A DNA stretch of 64,000 bases from Aliidiomarina haloalkalitolerans (GCF_003987315.1 NZ_PIPI01000001.1:744001-808000), one strand, 5' to 3'; numbered from the stretch's first letter, positions 7,846-18,267 are shown. Made by a program: numbers and translations. Notes: generated from the sequence alone by a model not told the origin.

Positions 7846-9414
7846 TTAGATATCCAGCAGGAGACGCTGAGGATCTTCAAGCAGGTTCTTCACGGTGACT
7901 AAGAAGCCAACCGACTCTTTACCATCAATGATGCGGTGGTCGTACGACAACGCTAAGTACATCATTGGTAGAATTTCGACTTTTCCGTCCACAGCCATTG
8001 GGCGGTCTTGGATTTTGTGCATACCCAAGATTGCGCTTTGTGGTGGGTTCAGAATAGGCGTTGATAACAATGAACCAAATACGCCGCCGTTGGTAATTGT
8101 GAAGTTACCGCCTTGCATTTCGTCCATGGTCAATTTGCCATCACGGCCTTTAATCGCTAACTCTTTGATACCGTTTTCAATTTCGGCCAAGCTTAGCTTG
8201 TCACAATCGCGTAGTACTGGCGTGACCAAGCCACGTGGTGTAGACACCGCGATGCTCACGTCAAAATAGTTATGATAAACGATATCGTCGCCGTCAATCG
8301 ACGCATTCACTTCTGGGAAACGCTTCAACGCTTCGACCACAGCTTTCACGTAGAACGACATGAAGCCTAAACGAATACCATGACGGTCTTCGAATTCTTT
8401 CTGATAGGTCTTGCGCAAGTCCATAATCGGCTTCATGTTGACTTCGTTGAACGTCGTTAACATCGCCGTTGAATTCTTGGCTTCAAGCAAACGTTTTGCA
8501 ATGGTCTTCCGCAGACGAGTCATTGGTACACGCTTCTGTGTCCGATCGCCGCTCACTGCTGGCTGGCTGCTTGGCTTGCTTTCAGACTTGCTCTCAGATT
8601 TTGCTTCTTTCTTCTCACCAGCAGATTTGACGTGTTTCTCAACGTCTTCTTTGGTGATGCGGCCGTCTTTACCTGTACCTTTGACGTCGCTTGCGCTGAG
8701 GTCGTGCTCGGCTAATAAACGACGTACTGACGGGCTGACTGCGTCAGCGTCTTTGTCAGAACCACTGTCGTTACTTTCTTCGTTGCTCGCTGACTCTTTC
8801 GAAGATTTTGACGATGCGCCACTTCCGCCTTTGGTAATTTTACCAATGACTTCTTTCGCGCCAACGTTTGCACCTTCATCATGCAAAATCTCAGCAAGGA
8901 CGCCGTCTGCTTCAGCAACAACTTCGAGAACCACTTTGTCGGTTTCGATGTCGACCAGGTTTTGGTCACGGCTAACTTTATCGCCTGCTTTCACGTGCCA
9001 GGTTGCAATCGTCGCTTCAGAAACTGACTCTGGCAACTCTGGTACTTTCACTTCGATGGTTTCACCAGAATCGTCATCAGCGTCGGATTTCTCTTCTGCT
9101 TTCTCTTCTGCTTTGTCTTCAGACTTCTCTGCTTTCTTCTCAGACTTCTCTTCTTTGTCGTCTGATTTCGCAGCGCCGCCCTCTTCAATGCTACCGATGA
9201 CTTCTTTGCTCTTCACAGTCGCACCTTCTTCAGCGTTGATTTTACCAATCACGCCGTCAGCTTCAGCAACGACTTCCAGAACCACTTTGTCGGTTTCAAT
9301 ATCTACCAGGTTTTGGTCACGGCTTACTTTATCGCCTTCCTTCACGTGCCAAGTTGCGATAGTGCCATCCGCTACGGATTCCGGTAATTCAGGTACTTTA
9401 ATTTCAATCGCCAT
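7846..9414 (-). CDS. sucB: 2-oxoglutarate dehydrogenase E2 with two lipoyl domains
   Basis: Dihydrolipoamide succinyltransferase, the core of the 2-oxoglutarate dehydrogenase complex. It has 522 residues, about 115 more than E. coli SucB, because the lipoyl domain is duplicated: residues 1-77 (lipoyl Lys43 in DIETDKVV) and 120-195 (Lys160 in the same motif). Over the aligned 53-residue cores I count 46 identities. Each is followed by a Lys/Glu/Ser/Ala-rich flexible linker. A peripheral-subunit-binding domain spans about 226-262 ([13 protein letters not shown]) and the catalytic domain about 295-522 ends with the YDHRIIDG motif (His493, Asp497). It starts 15 bases after sucA with AGGTGA upstream. 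Confidence 0.97.
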   Translation of the reverse strand: MAIEIKVPELPESVADGTIATWHVKEGDKVSRDQNLVDIETDKVVLEVVAEADGVIGKINAEEGATVKSKEVIGSIEEGGAAKSDDKEEKSEKKAEKSEDKAEEKAEEKSDADDDSGETIEVKVPELPESVSEATIATWHVKAGDKVSRDQNLVDIETDKVVLEVVAEADGVLAEILHDEGANVGAKEVIGKITKGGSGASSKSSKESASNEESNDSGSDKDADAVSPSVRRLLAEHDLSASDVKGTGKDGRITKEDVEKHVKSAGEKKEAKSESKSESKPSSQPAVSGDRTQKRVPMTRLRKTIAKRLLEAKNSTAMLTTFNEVNMKPIMDLRKTYQKEFEDRHGIRLGFMSFYVKAVVEALKRFPEVNASIDGDDIVYHNYFDVSIAVSTPRGLVTPVLRDCDKLSLAEIENGIKELAIKGRDGKLTMDEMQGGNFTITNGGVFGSLLSTPILNPPQSAILGMHKIQDRPMAVDGKVEILPMMYLALSYDHRIIDGKESVGFLVTVKNLLEDPQRLLLDI

Positions 9415-9429
9415 GTTTTATCTCACCTG

Positions 9430-12234
9430 TTAAATACTTAACGCTTCGTTAACGAGTTTCTGCTGCTGTTCTTTATGCACCGACGCATAACCTACTGCCG
9501 GAGATGAAGATGCAGCGCGGCCTGCATAGGTCAGTTTCGCACCGTCTGGGATTGCGGCCCAGAAATGGTGCTGACTGCAGTACCATGCGCCTTGGTTCTG
9601 TGGTTCTTCCTGACACCAGACGAAGTCTTTCACGTGCTGATAATCTTTCAGAATTTCTGCCATTTCTTCGTGCGGGAATGGGTAGAGTTGCTCGATTCGA
9701 ATAATGGCAACATCTTCCTTTTCGGCCTCGCGACGAGCGGCTAGTAAATCGAAGTATACTTTACCACTACAGAACACTACGCGTTTCACTTTTTTCGGAT
9801 TGATCTTATCGATTTCTCCGATGACGTTATGGAATTTACCTTCTGCCAATTCTTCTAATGAAGACACGGCATCTGGGTGACGCAACAATGATTTCGGTGT
9901 CATTACAATCAACGGCCGGCGAACTGGGCGTAATTGTTGACGACGAATCATGTTAAACACTTGCGCAGGCGTCGTTGGTACACACACTGACCAGTTATGG
10001 TCAGCTGACATCTGCAAGAACCGTTCGAGTCGCGCCGAGCTATGCTCTGGGCCCTGACCTTCGTAGCCATGCGGTAACAACATCGTCAAGCCACATAAGC
10101 GGCCCCACTTCTGTTCACCTGAGCTAAGGAATTGGTCAATAACGACCTGGGCGCCGTTGGCAAAATCACCAAATTGCGCTTCCCACAATACCAACGTATT
10201 CGGCTCTGCAGTTGCATAACCATACTCGAATGCTAAAACAGCTTCTTCTGACAACACCGAGTCATATATTTCAATCGGTGCTTGCTTGTCATCAATCGCC
10301 GTTAACGGCATAAAGGTCGACGCGTCTTTTTGGTTGTGCAACACCGCATGACGATGGAAGAAGGTTCCACGTCCGCAATCTTGTCCGGTCATTCGCACCC
10401 GGTAGCCATGTTTGACAAGCGAAGCATAAGCTAGAATTTCAGCCATACCCCAGTCTAACTTGCGGTCACCGTTCGCCATCTTCACGCGCTCTTCGTACAC
10501 TTTATTCACGCGCGAATTGAGTTTAAAGCCGCTCGGAACGTGACTGACTTTATCACCAAGGTCTTTTAGCTCTGCCAAGGTAATTGACGAGTCATACTCA
10601 ACATCCCAGTCTTTATCCACAAATGGCGACCAGTCGACCGAATGATTTTTCATCGGCCGCCACTCGTCAACGACGCAATCGCCTTTGTCGAGCGCATCCC
10701 GGTAATCACTGACGAGCTGTTGCACCGCGTCCTCGCTGACCACACCAGCGTCAATTAAGCGCTTGGCATAGATTTCACGTGGCACTGGGTGTTTCTTAAT
10801 TTTTTGATACATCAACGGTTGAGTTGCATTCGGCTCGTCTGCTTCGTTGTGACCGTGACGACGGTAACAAACGAGATCGATGACCACATCACGCTTAAAT
10901 GTGTTGCGATAATCAACGGCCAGTTGGGCAACGAACAATACCGCTTCTGGGTCGTCAGCATTGACGTGGAAAATCGGTGCCTGCACCATTTTCGCGATGT
11001 CTGTACAGTACTGAGTTGAACGCGCGTCTTCACGTTTTGACGTGGTGAAACCAACTTGGTTGTTCACGACAATCCGGATACTACCGCCAACTTGGTAAGC
11101 GCGGGTTTTTGACAGGTTAAAGGTTTCCTGTACAACACCCTGACCAGCGATTGCTGAGTCGCCATGAATGGTGATTGGCAGTGCTTGTGAACCGTCTTTA
11201 CAGCCACGACGATCCATCCGCGCACGGACAGACCCCATAACGACCGGATTGACAATTTCAAGATGCGACGGGTTAAACGCAAGCGCGAGGTGAACATTAC
11301 CGCCATCGGTTTCAAAATCCGACGAGAAGCCCATGTGATACTTCACGTCACCCGCTTTGTCGGTGGTGTTTTTACCCGCGAATTCATCAAATAACTGCTG
11401 CGGGTGCTTACCCAGCACGTTAATTAATAAATTTAGGCGACCACGGTGTGCCATACCAATGACAACTTCTTTCGCGCCTTGCGAACCAGCACGACGAATT
11501 AGCGACTTGACCAAAGGAACAAGTGCGTCACCACCTTCCAGCGAGAAGCGCTTCGCGCCTGGGAATTTCGTGCCTAAATATTTTTCCAGACCATCTGCGG
11601 CAACCAACTCTTTTAGAATCTTCTGGCGATCTTCCTCAGAAAACTTCGGTTGGCCAAGTTGCGATTCTAAGCGCTGCTGAATCCAGCGTTTCTCTTCGGT
11701 GTCTACAATGTGCATGTACTCTGCACCAATAGAGCCGCAGTAGATGCTGTCTAGCGCTTGATGAATGTCTTTTAGCTTCGCAGTTTCTTTGCCGATCACC
11801 AATGAGCCGACATTGAACTCAGTGCTCATGTCGTCTTTGGTAAGGCCATGAAACTCCGGGTTCAAATCAGGCACGTTTTCCTGTTTCCACAACCCAAGTG
11901 GATCGAGGTTAGCGTGCTGGTGACCACGGAAGCGATAGGCGTTGATCAGTTGTAGTACTCGTACCTGCTTTTCAGCAAGCTCCGAGTTTAAAGAGCCAGA
12001 GCCTGACTGCTTTAACTTATTCTTCGCGGCTTCGCGAAATTGATCACGAATTTGACTGTGCTTAACATCCATCGCGGCACCGTCAGTTGGCAGGCTGTCA
12101 AACAGCTTGCGCCACTCACTTGGGACTGCGCTCGGGTCATCAAGATACAGTTCGAACAGCTCTTCGATGTAAGCTGCGTTACCTCCAGAGAACTGGGAGG
12201 ACTCAATCCAGGCTTGCATTGCGCCTTCTTGCAT
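9430..12234 (-). CDS. sucA: 2-oxoglutarate dehydrogenase E1 component
   Basis: Thiamine-diphosphate E1 subunit, which decarboxylates 2-oxoglutarate and succinylates the SucB lipoyl arm. From the ATG at 12234 (MQEGAMQAWIESS, with AAAGGA upstream) it has 934 residues, as in E. coli (933). An in-frame extension to 12333 reads through a terminator hairpin and is rejected. Recognisable parts are the N-terminal E2-binding stretch, the GMAHRGRLNLL motif, the ThDP region around HGDSAIAGQGVVQE, and LLPHGYEGQGPEHSSARLERF in the C-terminal half. First gene of sucABCD. Confidence 0.97.
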   Translation of the reverse strand: MQEGAMQAWIESSQFSGGNAAYIEELFELYLDDPSAVPSEWRKLFDSLPTDGAAMDVKHSQIRDQFREAAKNKLKQSGSGSLNSELAEKQVRVLQLINAYRFRGHQHANLDPLGLWKQENVPDLNPEFHGLTKDDMSTEFNVGSLVIGKETAKLKDIHQALDSIYCGSIGAEYMHIVDTEEKRWIQQRLESQLGQPKFSEEDRQKILKELVAADGLEKYLGTKFPGAKRFSLEGGDALVPLVKSLIRRAGSQGAKEVVIGMAHRGRLNLLINVLGKHPQQLFDEFAGKNTTDKAGDVKYHMGFSSDFETDGGNVHLALAFNPSHLEIVNPVVMGSVRARMDRRGCKDGSQALPITIHGDSAIAGQGVVQETFNLSKTRAYQVGGSIRIVVNNQVGFTTSKREDARSTQYCTDIAKMVQAPIFHVNADDPEAVLFVAQLAVDYRNTFKRDVVIDLVCYRRHGHNEADEPNATQPLMYQKIKKHPVPREIYAKRLIDAGVVSEDAVQQLVSDYRDALDKGDCVVDEWRPMKNHSVDWSPFVDKDWDVEYDSSITLAELKDLGDKVSHVPSGFKLNSRVNKVYEERVKMANGDRKLDWGMAEILAYASLVKHGYRVRMTGQDCGRGTFFHRHAVLHNQKDASTFMPLTAIDDKQAPIEIYDSVLSEEAVLAFEYGYATAEPNTLVLWEAQFGDFANGAQVVIDQFLSSGEQKWGRLCGLTMLLPHGYEGQGPEHSSARLERFLQMSADHNWSVCVPTTPAQVFNMIRRQQLRPVRRPLIVMTPKSLLRHPDAVSSLEELAEGKFHNVIGEIDKINPKKVKRVVFCSGKVYFDLLAARREAEKEDVAIIRIEQLYPFPHEEMAEILKDYQHVKDFVWCQEEPQNQGAWYCSQHHFWAAIPDGAKLTYAGRAASSSPAVGYASVHKEQQQKLVNEALSI

Positions 12235-12319
12235 TGCTTTTCCTTTCACTGGTTTGGACTGCGAAAAACAGCAGATACGCGTTAAAACCACAACCGCTTC
12301 GTCTTGCAGCGATCTTTTT

Positions 12320-12353
12320 AAAAAAATAGCCATCCGTAGCGGGATGGCTATTT
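12320..12353 (-). terminator. Intrinsic terminator between sdhB and sucA
   Basis: AAATAGCCATCC (12324-12335) and GGATGGCTATTT (12342-12353) form a 12-bp stem with a six-base loop, followed on the minus strand by seven T (12326-12320). It lies 43 bases past sdhB and 86 bases before sucA, so it should end or attenuate sdh transcripts before suc. Confidence 0.85.
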
Positions 12354-12395
12354 GTACAACGTTACCACTACTATATCAGAACCCGTTCCGTTTCG

Positions 12396-13109
12396 CTAAA
12401 CAGCGCGGGCTAATAGCATGGACTTAATGTGACCAATAGCCTTTGTCGGGTTCAGTCCTTTCGGACATACGTTGACACAGTTCATAATACCGTGGCAACG
12501 GAACACACTAAATGCGTCGTCAAGCTCGTTTAAGCGCTCTTCAGTGGCAGTATCACGGCTATCGATTAAGAAACGATAAGCATGTAACAAGCCTGCTGGG
12601 CCAACGAACTTGTCTGGATTCCACCAGAACGACGGGCATGAAGTTGAACAACATGCACACAAAATACACTCATACAAACCATCAAGCTTAGCACGCTCTT
12701 CCGGGCTTTGCAGACGCTCGCGCGCTGGCGGTGTTTTGTCGTCGTTGATTAAATATGGCTTAATCCGCTCGTACTGCTTGTAGAACGCAGTCATGTCAAC
12801 GATTAAGTCACGCACGACAGGTAATCCTGGTAGTGGGCGAATAACGATTTTGCTGCCTTTTAGCGAAGACAGTGGCGTAATACATGCCAAACCGTTCTTA
12901 CCGTTCATGTTTAAACCGTCAGAGCCACATACACCTTCACGACAAGAGCGACGGAACGAAAGGCTTGGATCTTTTTCTTTCAACAATAACAGCGCGTCAA
13001 GCACCATCATGTCACGACCTTCTTCAACTTCCAGCTCGTATTCCTGCATCCGTGGTTTCGTGTCCACGTCTGGGTTGTAACGATAGATGGAAAACTTCAA
13101 CTTCTTCAT
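12396..13109 (-). CDS. sdhB: Succinate dehydrogenase iron-sulfur subunit
   Basis: Carries electrons from SdhA flavin to ubiquinone at the SdhCD anchor. The start MKKLKFSIYRYNPD at 13109 has AGAGGG upstream and gives 237 residues (E. coli 238); the longer frame to 13157 overlaps sdhA and is rejected. The [2Fe-2S] ligands lie in SCREGVCGSDG and a downstream Cys; the [4Fe-4S] and [3Fe-4S] ligands lie in CILCACCSTSCPS and CHGIMNCVNVCPKGLNP. Last gene of sdhCDAB, 13 bases after sdhA. Confidence 0.98.
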   Translation of the reverse strand: MKKLKFSIYRYNPDVDTKPRMQEYELEVEEGRDMMVLDALLLLKEKDPSLSFRRSCREGVCGSDGLNMNGKNGLACITPLSSLKGSKIVIRPLPGLPVVRDLIVDMTAFYKQYERIKPYLINDDKTPPARERLQSPEERAKLDGLYECILCACCSTSCPSFWWNPDKFVGPAGLLHAYRFLIDSRDTATEERLNELDDAFSVFRCHGIMNCVNVCPKGLNPTKAIGHIKSMLLARAV

Positions 13110-13122
13110 CGTTAGCCCTCTC

Positions 13123-14892
13123 TTAATAAGTCCGCGCTTTTGGCGGGAATGCGTCACGAGTCTTCGGCTGCATGTTCACTTCACGCTTCACCATGGACTC
13201 ATCTTCTGGGCGATAAACACTGTGGCACAGCCAGTTCTCGTCATCACGCTCTGGGAAGTCTGCACGGCTGTGCGCACCACGACTCTCAGTACGGAAGTTC
13301 GCTGCAACTGCCGTTGAATAGGCAGTTTCCATCAGGTTATCGAGCTCTAAACACTCAATACGTTGGGTGTTGAAATCGGTACTGGTGTCGTCCAAACGTG
13401 CATGTTTTAAACGCTCGCGGATTTCTTTCAGCTGCTCAAGACCTTCTGCCATAGCGTCGCCTTCACGGAAGACCGAGAAGTTCAACTGCATGCATTGTTG
13501 CAGGTCTTTACGGATTTGGAACGGATCCTCACCCTTCTGCGTGTTGTTCCAACGGTTCGTCCGCGCCATTGCCGCGTCAACGTCATCTTTTGATGCTTCA
13601 CGTGCTTCAGTGTTAGCCGCTAGTGCTTCACCGAGGTGCAAGCCGGTTGCGCGACCGAAGACTACAAGGTCAAGCAGTGAGTTACCGCCAAGGCGGTTAG
13701 CACCGTGTACAGATACACAAGCAATTTCACCACAGGCAAACAAGCCTTGAATTGGCGTTGCATTACCATTTGCGTCAATTTGTAAACACTGACCGTTCAC
13801 GTCCGTTGGCACGCCACCCATCATGTAGTGACAGGTTGGAATGACTGGAATTGGCTCAACCGCTGGGTCAACGTGAGCAAACGTCTTCGACAAATCACAG
13901 ACGCCCGGTAAGCGTGACTCAAGCGTTTCGCGACCTAAGTGGTCCAGTTTCAGCTTGATGTGTGGACCCCAAGGACCATCACAACCACGACCTTCACGGA
14001 TTTCGGTCATCATTGAACGGGCAACAACGTCACGACCCGCTAGGTCTTTCGCGTTTGGCGCGTAGCGTTCCATGAAGCGCTCACCGTCTTTATTCAACAG
14101 GTAGCCACCTTCACCACGGCAACCTTCAGTGACCAAGGTACCCGCACCGGCAATACCGGTTGGGTGGAATTGCCACATTTCCATGTCCTGCATTGGCGCA
14201 CCGGCACGAATCGCCATACCAACACCGTCACCGGTGTTAATGTGAGCGTTCGTGGTTGAGGCGAAAATACGACCCGCACCACCTGTTGCCAAGACCACAG
14301 CTTTCGCTTTGATGTGATACATGTCGCCAGTTTCGATATCAATCGCAGTCACACCAGTGACCGCGCCATCTTGGTTTTTCACCAAGTCTAAGGCGTACCA
14401 TTCTGACAACACAGTTGTTTTGTTTTTCACGTTTTGCTGGTACAGCAAGTGCAACAACGCGTGACCAGTCCGGTCTGCCGCTGCTGCCGTACGTGCCGCC
14501 TGCTCGCCGCCGAACTCTTTCGACTGACCACCAAACGGACGTTGATAAATACGGCCATCTTCAAAACGAGAGAACGGTAAACCCATATTCTCAAGTTCTA
14601 AAATTGCCTCTGGACCAGTTTTACACATGTACTCGATTGCGTCTTGGTCACCGATATAGTCAGAACCTTTAACCGTGTCAAACATGTGCCATTCCCAGTT
14701 GTCTTCATGGGCGTTACCTAACGCAACGGTAATACCGCCCTGCGCCGACACCGTATGAGAACGAGTTGGGAATACTTTTGACATCAGCGCACAGCTCATG
14801 CCGTTTTCTGAAATTTGCAGCGCAGCGCGCATACCAGCACCACCGGCACCAATAACCACTGCATCAAATTGGAGTTCTTTTAACTTGCTCAC
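13123..14892 (-). CDS. sdhA: Succinate dehydrogenase flavoprotein subunit
   Basis: Oxidises succinate to fumarate with covalently bound FAD on the cytoplasmic face. The 589 residues match E. coli (588). The N-terminal [12 protein letters not shown] dinucleotide fold, [10 protein letters not shown] with the FAD-linking His46, the HPTGIAGAG active-site segment and the [14 protein letters not shown] motif are all present. It follows directly on the sdhD stop without a gap and is 13 bases ahead of sdhB. Confidence 0.98.
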   Translation of the reverse strand: MSKLKELQFDAVVIGAGGAGMRAALQISENGMSCALMSKVFPTRSHTVSAQGGITVALGNAHEDNWEWHMFDTVKGSDYIGDQDAIEYMCKTGPEAILELENMGLPFSRFEDGRIYQRPFGGQSKEFGGEQAARTAAAADRTGHALLHLLYQQNVKNKTTVLSEWYALDLVKNQDGAVTGVTAIDIETGDMYHIKAKAVVLATGGAGRIFASTTNAHINTGDGVGMAIRAGAPMQDMEMWQFHPTGIAGAGTLVTEGCRGEGGYLLNKDGERFMERYAPNAKDLAGRDVVARSMMTEIREGRGCDGPWGPHIKLKLDHLGRETLESRLPGVCDLSKTFAHVDPAVEPIPVIPTCHYMMGGVPTDVNGQCLQIDANGNATPIQGLFACGEIACVSVHGANRLGGNSLLDLVVFGRATGLHLGEALAANTEAREASKDDVDAAMARTNRWNNTQKGEDPFQIRKDLQQCMQLNFSVFREGDAMAEGLEQLKEIRERLKHARLDDTSTDFNTQRIECLELDNLMETAYSTAVAANFRTESRGAHSRADFPERDDENWLCHSVYRPEDESMVKREVNMQPKTRDAFPPKARTY

Positions 14893-15240
14893 TTAAACAC
14901 CCCACAATACGAATAAGCCGGTGAACCAATACACAACGAGAGCAACAACAAAAATATATTGAATAACGCCGCGTAAACGAGAGCATTTCACATAGTCAGT
15001 TAAGACTTGCCAAATACCAATCCAGCCGTGGATTAATAAGCCCGTTAGCGTGAGTAAAGTGAATACTTTCATCGCTAGGTTGCTATACAAACCAACCCAG
15101 ACTTCATAAGTAACTGCAGGCGTTGATAAGAACCAGCACACCATAAAGATGAGGTAAGCTGCCATGATCACCGCGGAAGCGCGAAGTAACACGAAATCGT
15201 GAGTACCGCTGCGGCCAAATGTCGATGCGATTTTTACCAT
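14893..15240 (-). CDS. sdhD: Succinate dehydrogenase membrane anchor subunit
   Basis: Small hydrophobic anchor with three transmembrane helices (about residues 17-37, 53-75 and 88-110) that with SdhC binds haem b and ubiquinone. Starting at the ATG at 15240 it has 115 residues, the E. coli length; the track of similarity includes TYEVWVGLYSN, LIHGWIGIWQVLTDYVK (quinone-site Tyr) and the C-terminal WGV. The start codon overlaps the sdhC stop by seven bases, indicating coupling. Confidence 0.95.
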   Translation of the reverse strand: MVKIASTFGRSGTHDFVLLRASAVIMAAYLIFMVCWFLSTPAVTYEVWVGLYSNLAMKVFTLLTLTGLLIHGWIGIWQVLTDYVKCSRLRGVIQYIFVVALVVYWFTGLFVLWGV

Positions 15241-15608
15241 AACCAAACTCCCGCCAGAATCGCTAGAATGACACCACCAACGATGGCGATGATTGCTGTG
15301 ATTTTTCCGGATTCTTTTTCTTCACCGAAACCGAGATCCATGAAGATATGGCGAATACCGGCCAGCAAGTGGTAACCGATAGCGGCAAGGAAACCCCAAA
15401 CCACAAAACGCACGAAAGGATGTTCAATGACGCTTTGTGCTTCAGCGAAGCCTTGTGGAGAGCTTAGTGATTTAGCTAGGAGCCAAACTAAAAGTCCGAC
15501 AAGAACCAACATAATCACACCAGACACCCGGTGGAGGATCGACGAAAGAGCCGCCGGAGGTAACTTGATCGTAGCCAAGTCGAGATTAACAGGTCTTTGT
15601 TTTTTCAC
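15234..15608 (-). CDS. sdhC: Succinate dehydrogenase cytochrome b556 subunit
   Basis: First gene of sdhCDAB. The 124 residues carry three membrane helices, the SSILHRVSGV motif (helix I, quinone site Ser/Arg) and GIRHIFMDLG, whose His is the haem b ligand. The start is a GTG at 15608, which gives the family N-terminus KKQRPVNLDL. The promoter is in the shared region with gltA. Confidence 0.96.
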   Translation of the reverse strand: MKKQRPVNLDLATIKLPPAALSSILHRVSGVIMLVLVGLLVWLLAKSLSSPQGFAEAQSVIEHPFVRFVVWGFLAAIGYHLLAGIRHIFMDLGFGEEKESGKITAIIAIVGGVILAILAGVWLW

Positions 15609-15653
15609 TAGTGTTTGCCTTTTCTGAAAACGCTGTTGAAATCAGTGCGCTAA

Positions 15654-15682
15654 AGTATATCGGGCGCGCTGTACAATTACAA
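15654..15682 (-). promoter_or_regulatory. Probable sdhC promoter
   Basis: On the minus strand -35 TTGTAA (15682-15677), a 17-base spacer and -10 TATACT (15659-15654) lie about 46 bases before the sdhC GTG. Confidence 0.55.
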
Positions 15683-15828
15683 TTACCAAGGAAGGCTAAT
15701 TCTGGTTCACGAATATACGTGATATCGTAGAAAAAATCAGGAATCGGTCACTCACAAATTCCTAACAATTAGACTAAAGTTGTAGTCGAAAATCAGTAGT
15801 CATCCAAACCTCTACCCTTTACGTTAAA

Positions 15829-15858
15829 TTGACAGATACCCCCAAGATCAAGTAAAAC
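15829..15858 (+). promoter_or_regulatory. Probable gltA promoter
   Basis: A perfect -35 TTGACA (15829-15834), an 18-base spacer and a TAAAAC -10 (15853-15858) lie 46 bases before the gltA start. Confidence 0.5.
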
Positions 15859-15904
15859 TAGCGCACTTTTTTATCCAAGACGCACAGAATACAAGGAGAT
15901 TTCC

Positions 15905-17185
15905 ATGGCTGAGCGTAAAGCCACTATTCAAATCGATGGCAATAGTATCGAGCTGCCGGTGCTTTCAGGCACCGCCGGGCACGATGTAATAGATGTACGG
16001 ACCCTAGGCAAGCACGGCTACTTCACGTTCGACCCTGGCTTCTTAGCGACCGGCTCTTGTGAATCAAAGATCACCTACATTGACGGTGACAACGGTGTGT
16101 TGTTGCACCGCGGCTATCCAATTGAACAACTAGCCACTGAAGCAGACTACCTTGAAGTTTGTTACATGCTGATTCACGGCGAAGCGCCGACCTCAGAGCA
16201 ATACGAAGAGTTCAAAAAGACCATTACCAAGCACACCATGGTCCATCAGGGCATTCATGAGTTTTTCGGTGGCTTCCGCCGTGACGCTCACCCAATGGCA
16301 ATGCTTTGTGCGGTGACTGGTGCATTGTCGTCGTTTTACCATGACGACTTAAACATTGCTGACCCGAAACAGCGCGTACGTAGTGCTTACCGCTTAATCG
16401 CGAAAATCCCTACAATCGCGGCAATGTGTTACAAGCACAATATCGGCCAGCCGTTTGTTTATCCACGTAATGATTTAAGCTATTCAGAGAACTTCTTAAA
16501 CATGATGTTCTCGGTGCCAGCTGAAGAGTACAAAGTCAGTCCGATTATCGCCAAAGCAATGGATCGGATCTTCACTTTACACGCTGATCACGAGCAAAAC
16601 GCTTCAACATCAACGGTTCGTTTAGCCGGTTCTTCAGGCGCTAACCCATATGCGTGTATTGCTGCTGGTGTTGCATCCTTGTGGGGTCCTGCGCACGGTG
16701 GTGCTAACGAAGCCTGTTTGAAGATGTTAGCGGAAATTGGCTCAGTCGAGCGTATTCCTGAGTTCATCGACAAAGCGAAAGACAAGAACGACCCGTTCCG
16801 TCTCATGGGCTTCGGTCACCGTGTTTACAAGAACTTCGACCCACGTGCAAAAGTAATGCGCGAAACCTGTCACGAAGTTCTCAGCGAACTGAACATTAAA
16901 GATCCGTTATTAGACGTAGCGATGGAGCTCGAGCGCATTGCCCTTGAAGACCCATACTTCGTTGAGAAAAAGCTGTATCCGAACGTCGATTTCTACTCAG
17001 GTATCATCCTGAAAGCAATTGGCATTCCAACCAATATGTTTACAGTTATTTTCGCCCTGTCACGGACAGTTGGCTGGATTTCACACTGGCACGAAATGCT
17101 CAGCGAGCCGAGCCAGAAAATCGGTCGTCCACGTCAGCTTTACACCGGTGAAGCAAAGCGTGAGTTTAGCCCGATTAAAAAGTAA
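15905..17185 (+). CDS. gltA: Type II citrate synthase
   Basis: Condenses acetyl-CoA and oxaloacetate to citrate. At 426 residues it is the hexameric, NADH-regulated gram-negative type. Active-site segments are [14 protein letters not shown] (His), [12 protein letters not shown] (His) and [14 protein letters not shown] (His/Arg). Strong ribosome site AAGGAG. Divergent from sdhC, the same arrangement as in E. coli, allowing coordinated control of the first TCA step and sdh/suc. Confidence 0.98.
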   Translation: MAERKATIQIDGNSIELPVLSGTAGHDVIDVRTLGKHGYFTFDPGFLATGSCESKITYIDGDNGVLLHRGYPIEQLATEADYLEVCYMLIHGEAPTSEQYEEFKKTITKHTMVHQGIHEFFGGFRRDAHPMAMLCAVTGALSSFYHDDLNIADPKQRVRSAYRLIAKIPTIAAMCYKHNIGQPFVYPRNDLSYSENFLNMMFSVPAEEYKVSPIIAKAMDRIFTLHADHEQNASTSTVRLAGSSGANPYACIAAGVASLWGPAHGGANEACLKMLAEIGSVERIPEFIDKAKDKNDPFRLMGFGHRVYKNFDPRAKVMRETCHEVLSELNIKDPLLDVAMELERIALEDPYFVEKKLYPNVDFYSGIILKAIGIPTNMFTVIFALSRTVGWISHWHEMLSEPSQKIGRPRQLYTGEAKREFSPIKK

Positions 17186-17210
17186 GTAATTCCAGTCGAA
17201 TAGACTGACT

Positions 17211-17238
17211 AAAAAGTCGCCTGCGGGCGACTTTTTTT
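17211..17238 (+). terminator. Intrinsic terminator of gltA
   Basis: AAAAAGTCGCC (17211-17221), loop TGCG and GGCGACTTTTT (17226-17236) form an 11-bp stem ending in a seven-T run, 25 bases after the stop. Confidence 0.93.
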
Positions 17239-17347
17239 ATTCTCGATCATTTATTTAAGCCATTCACTGGTGCTTTTACTATTGCCCTCCGTGCTTCGCA
17301 ATGCCATGATTGTTTTTTCTAATTAAGTAAGCGAGGCTCTAGACTTC

Positions 17348-18214
17348 ATGCCTGTGATTGTTCACCGCCCATTACCCGCTGTCGAAATCTTACAGGAAGA
17401 AGGTTTAGATATTCGTTTTGCGCCTAAGGAGCGTGGCTCAATTCGGCTCGGTTTTTTAAATTTAATGCCAGAAAAAGAAGTCTGCGAAAGGCAGTGGTTG
17501 CGTCTATTTGCCCAGGTCGACGTCAACATTGAAATTCATTTTCTTTTTCTCAACCGTTGGACCCCAAAAACCACCTCGCTCGACCATATCCGCCAATACT
17601 ATTCACCGGTCAGTGATTTGTTGCAACTTGATGGTTTGGTGATTAGCGGCGCACCACTCGGCACCAAAGAATATGACGAGGTTGGATATTGGCAAGAGCT
17701 CGAAGAAATTTTCGATTACGCTGATGATATCGCCGAAAGTACGTTGTATTTATGTTGGGCTGCAAACGCCGCTTTGTACCACCACTACAACATTCCTCGT
17801 AAGCAAAAAGCTCGAAAAATAAGCGGTGTGTTTGGTCACCGTATCGTGCGCCCGCACCCCCTTGTACAAAACTTAACCAGTGGTGTGCAATTTCCCCACT
17901 CGCGCCACGCTGAAGCGAGGCAACAACAGCTCTTTGCCCATAACGAAATTCAAGTTTTAATGCATGCACCGAATGCTGGAGCCTTCCTCGCTGCCGACGA
18001 CTTACGCCGACGCGCATTCATTTTCGGTCACCCCGAGTATGAAGCCGACACGCTGTATAAAGAATTCCGTCGTGATTTCGACAAAGGCTTGTCGCCACAA
18101 GCACCTGAATACTATTTTCTTGATGAAGAAGGGAAAGAACTCCCCACCGCCTTTTGGCAAGCCAGTGGGGTGCAATTACTGCAGAATTGGCTACAAGCTT
18201 GGGTGGCTAAATAA
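17348..18214 (+). CDS. metA: Homoserine O-acyltransferase (MetA type), probably succinyltransferase
   Basis: Activates homoserine for methionine synthesis. The 288-residue class-I amidotransferase-like protein has the nucleophile Cys136 (LYLCWAANA), His228 and Glu230 (FGHPEYEAD), and the SGAPLG loop. Gly105 in that loop corresponds to the Gly that favours succinyl-CoA in E. coli MetA, whereas acetyl-specific homologues carry Glu. The usual NLMPxKxxTExQ motif is NLMPEKEVCERQ here, with Cys in place of Thr. About 20 residues shorter than E. coli. Convergent with metY, its likely downstream enzyme. Confidence 0.95.
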   Translation: MPVIVHRPLPAVEILQEEGLDIRFAPKERGSIRLGFLNLMPEKEVCERQWLRLFAQVDVNIEIHFLFLNRWTPKTTSLDHIRQYYSPVSDLLQLDGLVISGAPLGTKEYDEVGYWQELEEIFDYADDIAESTLYLCWAANAALYHHYNIPRKQKARKISGVFGHRIVRPHPLVQNLTSGVQFPHSRHAEARQQQLFAHNEIQVLMHAPNAGAFLAADDLRRRAFIFGHPEYEADTLYKEFRRDFDKGLSPQAPEYYFLDEEGKELPTAFWQASGVQLLQNWLQAWVAK

Positions 18215-18243
18215 CGCGTAAGTTACGCATAAGTAACGCGTAA
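18212..18243 (+). repeat. Short repeats between convergent metA and metY
   Basis: TAACGCGTAA occurs at 18212-18221 (containing the metA stop) and 18234-18243, and GCGTAA-G-TTACGC (18216-18228) is a small palindrome. A second imperfect hairpin, CCCAGCACTAA with TTAGCGCTGGG, overlaps the metY stop further on. No T tract follows. Possibly a weak bidirectional termination zone. Confidence 0.4.
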
Positions 18244-18267
18244 ATAGCCAGCCCTATATGCCCAGCA

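Noticed and set aside
8411-9433. 340-codon plus-strand frame opposite sucB, Ser/Thr/Ala-rich
   Set aside because: It is the low-complexity antisense shadow of the duplicated lipoyl domains and linkers; no ribosome site and no family resemblance.
12235-12333. In-frame N-terminal extension of sucA
   Set aside because: It translates through the sdhB terminator hairpin; the ATG at 12234 with AAAGGA gives the family length and N-terminus.
17239-17347. Met boxes upstream of metA
   Set aside because: Only isolated partial matches to AGACGTCT, no tandem array.
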